The notes below the pieces were generated by a model. It saw nothing but the letters and a program-made list of their open reading frames with translations. It had not been told where the DNA came from and ran no database searches. The position numbers were made by a program, and so were the translations under genes. From NCBI GenBank assembly GCA_029228645.1, contig JAPTHR010000003.1, positions 62,001 through 126,000 of the forward strand: a stretch of 64,000 nucleotides of DNA, written 5' to 3'. Positions 36,101 to 45,400 of this stretch are shown here, piece by piece. Each line of letters starts with the position of its first letter. Position 1 is the stretch's first letter. This DNA comes from Gammaproteobacteria bacterium Milos-ODIII6. Lineage in GTDB: Bacteria; Pseudomonadota; Gammaproteobacteria; Chromatiales; Chromatiaceae.

Positions 36101-36179
36101 CGCTGAACACCAGCAGGCTCACGGTCAGCATGGTGATGGCAAAACTGATGCGTTGTATCGGGCTGATCTTCCACTTCAT
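33144..36179 (-). CDS. Membrane PAS-GGDEF-GGDEF-EAL cyclic-di-GMP protein
   Basis: The 1,011-aa protein probably makes and/or breaks c-di-GMP. TM1 lies at about residues 10-32, followed by a periplasmic segment and TM2 (LFGLIAFVALFGFVSYILF). A PAS domain (IAIMDEKGHVVLANKALGDH) precedes the first GGDEF domain, whose active site near residue 411 is intact (RYGGEEF). That domain lacks a clear RxxD inhibitory site. A second GGDEF near 545-720 is degenerate (FYRINSSELGILL). The EAL domain keeps the key motifs: LEGLIRWHHP, LELTEG, LHLDDFGTGYSSLSYL, LKIDRSF and AEGVETQEQ. The ATG at 36179 follows AGGAGGGG. It is directly downstream of the giant genes on the same strand, and a FliA-like promoter lies upstream. 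Confidence 0.92.
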   Translation of the reverse strand: MKWKISPIQRISFAITMLTVSLLVFSDILGLMPNLQNASLEKRKQVAEALTIQLSVLAAANQLQPLRATLQNVVGRNPEVLSAALRKSDSETLVAYGDHERLWDRYRGERSTLTHVRVPISRGEKLWGSVEIRFAELHSGGPLGYLDNSLFGLIAFVALFGFVSYILFLRRALRALDPSAVIPDRVRSAFDLMAEGIAIMDEKGHVVLANKALGDHLGMEPGELLGKDLSRMAWKRPSGESSLPWDRSRLESERRMGVPLLLESDAESENYTLFTVNSAPIKDSKGIARGVFTTFDDMTILEKKNAELSNALDQLTMSKAEIVRQNQELHFLATRDPMTGALNRRALYAEFQNIFDSARQDGSALTALMADIDHFKAVNDNYGHAIGDEVIKLVSSILKEIVGERGLVGRYGGEEFAVVLPHTDLDAAYEIAEAIRKRVLLSSQTDAVPVKRVTASLGVSILGPELDSPDALIDLADQALYRAKTSGRNRVVRSDQLEDIFPPLAAETPAQGAANLAGAREESEAMAARIAELKLIAEDRQASLEQGQLYDAQTGLPNRKLLKEKIDEAIARQERSGGYGAVISLNVGAFDNVVKACGYDAADAFMKSIAEKLHEQVRVTDTVVSGAEPDDQTLDFYRINSSELGILLSDLETRNGAVAVLGRLEQMLEEPIRVNDGEFLPHADMGVALHPLDGDDAETLLRKASAARQLQTNLSGEHHFKFFSQRMNDYARNQLQMESEIQRALENREFELWYQPKLSIETGHITGLEGLIRWHHPQHGIVPPDKFIPVAEQSDLIKRIGMWVIEEALRQLQAWSGTEFESIHVGVNVSPVQFLEPRFAEMVVAAAEEIGADLGQLDLELTEGVLLEDPDQARSIMNELARHGINLHLDDFGTGYSSLSYLKKLPIDGLKIDRSFTQDIVESRQEQAIVRSIIDIAQGLDLGLVAEGVETQEQLDIMSTLGCGEFQGYFISKPLPIAELTEFLRRPRAFASPAGANDLDPPRHAGGATAR

Positions 36180-36305
36180 CGCTACCGCGCCCCTCCTGGG
36201 GCCGGATCTGGCGCATGCGCCAGGCTTTCGCGGGGCAATGACACTGGTTTGGCGATGATCATCGATCGCATGAAGTTCGCTGGAAACAGTTGGCAACTAC
36301 AGTCT

Positions 36306-36332
36306 GTTTCGGCAACGCGAGAGAGATCTTGA
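36306..36332 (-). promoter_or_regulatory. FliA-like promoter of the GGDEF-EAL gene
   Basis: On the minus strand, TCAA(G) (36329-36332), 15 bp, then GCCGAAAC (36306-36313). The -10 matches GCCGATAA at 6 of 8 positions. TCAAG is a known -35 variant of FliA promoters in pseudomonads, as I recall. The leader would be about 120 nt. Overlapping the start region is ACAG-N14-CTGT (36286-36307). Confidence 0.5.
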
Positions 36333-36409
36333 CCAGCCCCGAACCGGTTTCCGAGGTCAAATACCGGGTGAGTTCAGGACTGGACTGACTGAACGGAGCA
36401 CGCAGACGC

Positions 36410-39400
36410 CTAACGGCCACTGCCTCCCTTCTCGAAAAAGTCCTCCGCCTTGGAGTGCGGATCGATGTCGTCTGGCTGGTCGAGGTCGAAGTCGGTATCC
36501 AGGATCTTCTGTCCCTCGGAGAGGATCGGGAGCGGGTCGATCTGTTGCCACACCGGCATCACCGACAGCAGGCTGGCCGCAAGGGAGCCGGTGCGCAACA
36601 CCCACATCAGCACACCCGCGGTAACCGAAAGCGCCGCTGTGGCAAACTCCACGCTGAGGGCCTCGAAGTCGGCATCGCTATCGGCGGAACGGCTGATCTC
36701 CTCGGTCAGCTGATCAAGCACCTGTTGCATGGCCACTTCATCCGAATAGTCGAAGTTGTCGTAGCTGTCGATTGGTGCAAGAGGCTGGATTTGGATGCCT
36801 GCCGCGGCGCTCATCAGATTGAGGAAGATCTGGTTGGCAATGGTGACTACGGGTTGGTGGTTGGAGGAGTCGAACTGCTGACGTGGTTCGACGGCAGGGA
36901 TTAGCCCGTCGCCCACCGCAACCGCGATGTCGCCTGCAGCGACATCCGGGGCTTCTCCTGCCTCATACCTTGCGTTGACTAGCGTCTCCGGGTTCTGCTC
37001 GTCGGCCTCGGTATTGGCCTCGCCTGCCGCCTCATGGGTGTTGCCGTCGATGGTGAAGCGTCCGCCTGCGGAGTCTCCCAGGGTGTAGGTGATGGTATTG
37101 GTGGTGGCGTCCGCGTCGCTGGCGAGCGCCGTGACCCCGGCCGTGGTTCCGTTGGCGGCGTTCTCGTCGACCGCGTTGGTGGTTACATCCGAATCGGTGA
37201 CCGCACCGACATCGAACTCGTCCACGTCGTTGACGATGATGGTCATCACCGCGGTGTTGAAGGAGCCATCCGAAGAAGTGGCCCGCACGGTGATATCGTG
37301 GGATGCATCGGTCGTGCGATCGAGGAGGGTGTTGTCGGCAACGGTCACTACACCGGTGGACGAATCAATCGTAAATCGGCCACCGGAATTATCGTCGAGT
37401 GAATAGGTGATCGTGTTGTTGGTGGCATCGTCGTCCGAGGCCAGGGCGGTCACGCCGACCGTATCACCATTGGAAGCATTCTCCGCGATCTCGTTATCGG
37501 CGACGTTGGAGTCCATCAATGACCCGACATCAAACTCATCGATATCAGAGACTGTAACCGAGATGGTTTGCACACCCGTCCCGCCCAAGCCGTCGCTGGC
37601 GGTGACCTCAACGACATATATTCCATCAGCGTTGGCGTCACCTGGCATTTCCCTGTCGGGTGCCGCGGCAAAGGTCAGGACTCCCCCGGTCGTGAGGTTG
37701 AACAAGCCCTGGTCGGCGCCACCGGTGATCGAATACATCACGCCATCCCCGTCTTCATCGGCGCCGGTTACGGTTGTCACAGCGGTCTGATTTTCGGGAG
37801 CAACGAGGTTTGCGGTCGCGCCGCCACCATCCGAGGTGATTACCGGGGTGTCATTATCATCGGTGACGCTCACCACAATCGTCTGTGTGTCCGTTCCACC
37901 GTTGCCGTCATCCACGCGGACCTCGACCTCGTAGCTTCCATCGGAGCCGGAATCGCCAGGAGACTCAAAGTTCGGTGCCGCGACGAAGGTCAATGCGCCA
38001 CTGTTGGAGTCGATCTCGAACAAAGCCTGATCCGCGCCGCCGGTGATGCTGTAGCTCAGGGTGTCGCCATCGACGTCACCGGCCGTTACGGTGGTGACCG
38101 CAACCTGGTTTTCCGATGCTGAGAGGGCCGCGTTATCGCCACCACCGTCGGAAGTGATCTCAGGGAGGTCGTTGGCGCCCGACACGGTAACGGACACCGT
38201 GGTGGTGACGGCAGGGTTAACCCCGTCATCCAGGGTGTAGCTGAAGGTGTCTGTTGCGTCGGCCCCAACGGCGAGAGATTCGAACTGTCCGTTGGTGTCA
38301 TAGCTGAACGTCCCGTCGCTGTTGAGTGTCACCAGTCCGAGCGTCCCGGTTGTGTCGAGATCGCCGGCAATCGGTGGATGGGGGTCCGCGAGCACGTCGT
38401 TGTCTACCAGCCCGGAGGGGCCGCTGAATGACTGTGCCGCTCCGATGCTGGCGAACGAGCCACTGGTGGCGAGGTACTGTGCCATGGTCCAGTCGCTGGA
38501 ACGGACAGTGGAGGAGATCTCCACGTTGTCGATTACGCCATCGAAGGTACGGATGGTCGAGGCGCTATGGTTCCCGACCATCAGGTCATAGCCGGCGTCT
38601 GACCCGACTGTGCCGGTTGGCTGCAGGCTGGTCAGCGTTTGCAGCACACCGTTGATGTGGATTTCGGGTGTATTCGATGCACTCGAAGCATCGTAGGACA
38701 GGGAGACATGATTCCAGCTGTTCAGGCTGATGCTGTCCGGGCCCGTATACCATTGGCCGAGGCTTCCGGAAAAACCGATTTGGAACAACAAGGCATTCTG
38801 CCCGCCGCCGAACAGTTCCAATGCCCAACCACCGTTGTGCGGAGTCGTGGTGCCGGATTTGTCCAGGATGCGCCCGTAGTCGCCTTCGCCCCATCCGGTG
38901 GGGTTGATCCATGCCGAGACGGTGCCGCCGGCGTCAAAGATGTTCTGCAGACTGCTGTCGTCGCCCAGGTTGAGCGCATCGTCGCTGCCATCGAACAGCT
39001 GGCCGTCACCGACCTGCCCGGTCGCGTCGACGGATCCTGCATTGGTTCCCGTGTTGCGTTGCGCGGTGGCGTCCTGGAGGTCGTCGTGCAGATGATGCAC
39101 GGCCGCAAAAGAATCGCTCCATACGGCGGCACCGTTTTCGGCCGAACCGGCCGACGCGTTACCCCAGTACATGGTGATCGTATCGCTATTCGATCCTCCG
39201 ATGATCTGCGGTACTTTGACCCACACGTAGGAGTCGCCGCTTTCGTCCCACGCCTCGACATCGTACGCCAGTGTTTTGCCATCGCCATCGAAGAAGCGCA
39301 GGTCGGATCCGTCGTTTTGCGTCAGGCTGTAATCGATGTTGCCGCTATTTAGGATCAGCAGAACCGGAACGTCGTTCAGTGTTTCGGTCTGGGCCGAGTT

Positions 39401-42400
39401 GTCCAGGGTGACAATCGAGCGTCTCGACCAGTCTCCGTCCCACCAGTCGACGCTGAAGGAAGCATCTTCGGAAACCGTATAGTTGTCGGCGCTTGCAAGC
39501 GGCGCGGCATTGCCATTGATGGTGATCGTGATGTTGTGGGTGGTGCCGTCAATGCTGCTGATGGTGATGACGTCGTCGATGCTGCTTCCGGCGCTCAGGC
39601 CCTGGATGGCCGGCAGGCTGTTGTTCACGCTATAGGTCCAGTTGCCTGAAGCGTCGATGACCAGGTCGCCCAGGCTGCCGCGCTGGGTCGAGGAGATGAA
39701 CGTGTCGTCCGGATTGTCGACATCCGAAGAGGTCAGTGTGCCACTGGTGTTCAGGTAACCGTTCGTGACACCGGTATCCTCGACCAGGCTGGCCGTGTCA
39801 GTGCCGCCAATCGTTGCGCTGTCATTGACCGCTGCGACCGTGATCGTGGCGCTGTTGCTCCCCTGCTCGGTGGACGCGGTACCGCTCAGACCTGGGTCGG
39901 CGCCGCTGCCGCCACCGTCATTGACCGTCAGGGTCAGGGTGGTGCTGGCGCTCGGGGTGTCGGAGTCATTGAAATAGCTGATGGTGCCGCTACTGGCGCC
40001 GGTCAGAAGCGTGTTGATGTGGCTGACCCGGCCACTCAGCATTACCGATCCGGTACCGTTGCCACTGACGATGGAGATGCCGGAGTCCCCCGCATCCACG
40101 GTGATCGCGCCCTCGCCAACAGTCAGTCGGGCTGTCGCGATGGTGGCGCCCGCGTCCTCGTCGCTTACGCTGAATCCGGCGCCGTGCAGGGCCAGGTTGG
40201 TCTGTTCGATGGCATTCAGCGCACTTCCCGGTGCAACGACGACCGGGGCGTTGTTGACTGGATTCACCGTTACCGTCTGGCTCGGCAGGAAAATGATCTG
40301 CGAGGGCCCCTCCAGTGTGGGAGAGCTTGCATACAGGCTGGGTGAAATGCCACCGCTTGGCAGGTTGCCGTCGAACTTGAATACCGAACTGCGGTCGGCA
40401 ACATACAGATGCCCATCGGGGCCGAAGACCGCGCCACGAGGTTCATCCAGTCCCATTCCGGAGGCGAATACATCGATGAAACCACCGTTCGATCCATCGA
40501 AGCGCAGCACCTGGTCGCTCAGCACGCTGGTGACGTAGAGGTTGCCGTCGGGGCCAAACGTCAGCTCCGACGGCGCATCCAGCCCGCCGGCACCGGCAGT
40601 GACAAAGGTTTCCCTGAATTCCCCGGTGAAGCCGTCGTAGCGAAGGACTTCATCGGTGTTGAAGCTGGTGGCGTACAGGTCGCCGTCCGGGCCGAACGTC
40701 AGATCATCGGGTTTTTCCAGGCCGCCGCTCTGGAAGGAGACGAACGTCTCGAGGAAAGCGCCGTCGACGGAACTGAACTTGAGAATGCTGTCGCCCAGGT
40801 TCGAGCTGACGTACAGATGCCCGTCCGCTCCGAATGCCATTCCCGCGGGGCCGTCCAGGCCGCCCGCGCCGCTACTGACGAATACCCCGAGATCCGAACC
40901 GCTGACCGGATCGAAACGTCTGATTTCATCCGTGGTATAGCTGCTGACATACAGCAGCCCGTCCGGGCCGATGATCGCACTCAGTGACTGCCCCAGCCCG
41001 GTTCCTGTACCGATGTTGTCGATCGGGCTGCCGCTGCTGTCGAGCCGGTAGAGGCGCTCGTCGCCGAAGAATCCGGGCGCCACCAGGCCGGATTCGAGCA
41101 CCGTGCCATCGGCATCGGTGGCGGAAATTGTTATGTTGTTGCTGAAGCCACCGTTTTCGTAGGTGTGTGTAGCGGAAGTGGCGGCGCCTGCCAATTGCTG
41201 CACGGTCCCATCACCCCAGTTGATCGTCCAGGTCGACACATGCTCATCCGCGCCCAGATTGAGGGTGTAACTGGTGTCCTCATCCACTGTTGCGTTACCA
41301 CTCGCGGAGATCACCGGCTGAACATTGGTCACGGTCACCGAGATCGTCTGTACATCGGTACCGCCGTTGCTGTCGTCGGCGGTGACCTGGACCTCGTACA
41401 CGCCATTGCCATCGTCATCGGCGGGGGACTCGAAATCGGGGGCAGCGTCGAACGTCAGTATGCCGCCGGGTGTGATGCTGAACATTGTCCCGTCAGCGCC
41501 ACCCGTAATCGAGTAAGTGACCGTATCCCCGTCGGCGTCTGAACTGGTGACCGTGGTGACGCTTGTCTCATTCTCGGCCACGTCGATCGTTGCTGTGGCA
41601 CCACCGCCGTTGGAAGTTATCTCCGGTGCATCATTGGCATCGGTGACGGTGATCGATATGGCTTGCATATCGGTGCCGCCATTGCTGTCATCGGCGGTCA
41701 CCTCGACCTCGTACACGCTGTCGCCGTTGGCATCACCAGGGACTTCATAGTCAGGGGCACTGGCGAAGGTCAGTACGCCGGTGTTGGTATCGATGCTGAA
41801 CAAAGTACTGTCGGCACCACCGGTGATGGAGAAGGTCGGGACATCGCCTATGTCGACATCATCGGCCGTTACCGTGGTTACGGCTGTCTGGTTCTCCACG
41901 GCATTGACCGCGGCAGTGACGCCGGCGCCGTCGGAGGTGATCTCCGGCGCATCATTGGTGTTGATCACGGTCAGGTTGAAGCTCTGGGTATCGAGGAGGG
42001 ATCCGTCGCTGGCCTCGATCACCACGGCATGGATGCCAACCTCATCGTTGCTGGGTGTGCCGCTCAGGGTGGCGGTGCCATCGCCGTTGTCGGTGAACGA
42101 GAGCCAGGCGGGGAGCGTCGGTGCACTCAGGCTTACTCCGTCGGCGTCTTCGTCGAGCGCGGTAATCGTGTAGCTGTAGGCATCGTCCTCCAGCACCGAG
42201 GTGATCGCGGTCGAGGTGATTGCCGGTGCATCATTCGCGTCGGTGACGGTAACCGAGATGTCCTGTACATCGCTGCCACCCATTCCGTCATCGACGCTGA
42301 CCTGGACGTTGTAAACATTGTCGCCGCCAGTATCACCGGGCACCTCGAAGTTTGGCGCGGTATCGAAGGTGAGTACCCCGCCGGAGGAGATGCTGAACAG

Positions 42401-45400
42401 GGAGCTGTCGGCGCCACCGGTGAGCGAGTAGGTCAGAACGTCGTTGCTGTCGACATCGTCAACCGTCACGGTGGTGACTGCTGTCTGGTTCTCCGGGGCG
42501 TTGACCGCCGCAGTGGCGCCTCCTCCGTCGGAGGTGATCACCGGGATTTCGTTGAGACCGGTGATGGTGATCGTAACCTTGGAGGTATCGCTGAATACGC
42601 CGTCAGTCACCGTGTAGTTGAAGGTGTCAATGTCGGTGTAACCCAGGCTGATGTAGTCAAACTGCCCATTCGGATCGTAGTCGTAGGACCCGTCCGCATT
42701 CAAGGTCAACAGGGCGCCGGAGGTCAGCGTGATCTGGTTGCCAAGGTTCGCTGCGGCGCCTTCGACCTCGGATACGCTCAGCCCGGTGGCATCCAGGGTC
42801 AGTAGATTGAGATCGTTGGCGATCACCCCGGTGGCAGCGACATTCAGCGGCGTATCCTGGTCGGTGGTCGCCGTGTCGTTGATCCCGATCGGCGCTTCAT
42901 CCGTGGTGACCAGGATGGTCAGGGTTTCCTGATAGGTCAGCGGGGTGGCGTCAGTGACCTGCACCGTGATGTCGTGGGAAGTCGCGGTCCCATAAGCGAT
43001 CGAGCTGGTATTGGCGACCGAGAGTTCGCCACCGGTGGTCAGGGCGAATCGTCCGTCAGCGTTGTCGATCAGGGTGTAGCTGAAGGTATCGCCGGCGTCC
43101 TGGTCGATGGTGCCCAATTGACCGATCACCGTGGTGTCTGGCGCATCCTCATGCACGCTGAGTTGCAGTTGTGGGGTGTTGGCACTGAATCCACTGCCGG
43201 TATGGTGAGTGACCGTGAGGTGGTTGCCACCGACCGCGTCTGTGATGATGCCATCCACGGACAGATCGTTTACCGTCCAGTTGGCGATCAGGCCCGCCTC
43301 GGTGTTCGGCAGGGTCTCACGCTGGTTGACCCGGATCTCCTCGGACGTGCGCAAATCATCGAACAGGCGAATGTCGTACAGGGTTCCGTTGAAGTACTCC
43401 TGAGACTCGAAGCCGCCACCAACAGAGTCCTGCTCCAGGCCGAACATCAGGGTGCCGCCTGTGGGAATGTTCTGTCCGGTTGAAAGCCCGGTGCCGCTGT
43501 CGTAAAGCGACCCGTCGATATAAACAGACCACGCACCCGCGGAATTCTCCCAGGTGACCGACAGGGTGTGTTTCTGTCCGTCCATCAGGAAAGCGTTGTA
43601 ATCGACGGCGTTGGAGAAGGCGACGCTACCGGTGCCGATATCGAGTTCGAGGGTGTTGTTCGACATCGTGTTGATGGTCATGATGTCGCCCGATGCCGTG
43701 TTGTAGGAGATGAACGGCACCTCGGTGGAGCCGTTGCTGCCTTCGAACAGGACTTCAAAGGTGAACTGACTCAGCGATGAGGCCAAACCGCTGTCTGCGA
43801 GCAGATAAGTGTCGTTACCACCGTCATCGTTGAGTTGCAGGCCACCGACACTGAGGTTGCTGACGGCCCGGATATCGGTCGGGGTGTCATCGTCATCGGT
43901 CACGGTGACCGAGAGGGTCTGCGCATCGGTGCCGCCATTGCCGTCACTCGCGCTGACCACGACTTCGTAGACGCCGTCGGAGTCGGCGTCGGTGGGTACC
44001 TCGAAATCGGGTGCCGGATTGAAGGTCAGTACGCCCCCGGCGGTGATGCTGAACAATGCCTGATCGGCGCCCCCGCTAATCGAAAAGGTCGGAGTGTCAG
44101 CCGGGTCGATATCCGTAGCGGTCACCGTGGTGACAGCGGTCTGGTTCTCCGCGGCACTCAGAGCGGCCGTATCTCCACCACCGTCGGATGTGATTACGGG
44201 CGCGTCATTGGCATCCGTCACGGTGACCAGAAGGTCCTGTACGTCGGTGCCGCCATTGGCATCATCGACCGTGACCTGGACCTCATACACCCTGTCGGTA
44301 TTGCTGTCGCCGGGTGATTCGTAGTCCTGCGCGGAGACGAAGGTGAGCACGCCACCGGGAGTGATGCTGAACAAGGCGGCATCCACACCGCCGGTGATGG
44401 AGAAGGTGGGCGTATCCCCGACGTCCACGTCATCGGCGATCACCGTCGTGACAGCGGTTTGATTCTCGGGTGCATTGACCGCGGAACTGCTGGTGATAAT
44501 CGGGGCGTCGTTGGTGTTGGCGACCGCAATGCTGAAGCTCTGGGTGCCGCTCAGGCTGCCATCGTTGACCGCGACGACCACGGGATTGGCGCCGACATCG
44601 TCGTTGGTGGGCGTCCCGGAGAGGGTCGCGGTGCCGTTGCCGTGGTCCGTTAGTGACAACCACCCCGGAAGCGTAGTCGCGCTGAAGGTCAGCGGGTCAC
44701 CGTTGTCATCGGTGGCGCTCAGGGTATAGCTGTAGGCGGCGTCCTCGGTCGCGGAGGTCGCGGCGGTTGAGGTTACCCGTGGCGGGTCGTTGCCGTCGGT
44801 AACCGTAACCGAGAGGGTCTGAACGTCGCTGCCGCCGTTGCCATCGTCGGCCGTGACCTCCACCACGTAGACCCCATTGGTGTCACTGTCGCCAGGCGAC
44901 TCGTAATTGGGGGCCGTGTCGAAAGTGACCACGCCTGTGCCCGGGTCGATACTGAACCAGCCCTGGTCCGGGCCTCCGGTGATGGTATAACTGACCGTGT
45001 CGCCATCCACGTCCGAGCTGGTCACGGTCGTGACACTGGTCTGATGCTCGAGTGCATTGACGGATGCGTTGCTGGTAATGCTCGGTGGGTCGTTGGTGCC
45101 GCCGACGTTGATGTTAAAGCTTTGCGAGTCGCTCAGGCTGCCGTCGTCGGCCTCGATGACCACCGCGTGGCTGCCGGTATCGCTCTGGGCCGGCGTACCG
45201 CTCAGGGTTGCAGTGCCATCGCCATGGTCGGTGAAGCTGAGCCAAGCCGGGAGTGTGGTCGCTGACAGTGTTATCGGATTGCCATCGGGGTCGCTGGCAG
45301 TCAACGTATAGCTGTAGAGAACATCTTCATTTGCCGATGTCACTGCGGTCGAGTCGATTGTCGGTGCATCGTTGACATCCGTGACCGTGACGGTGAGGGT

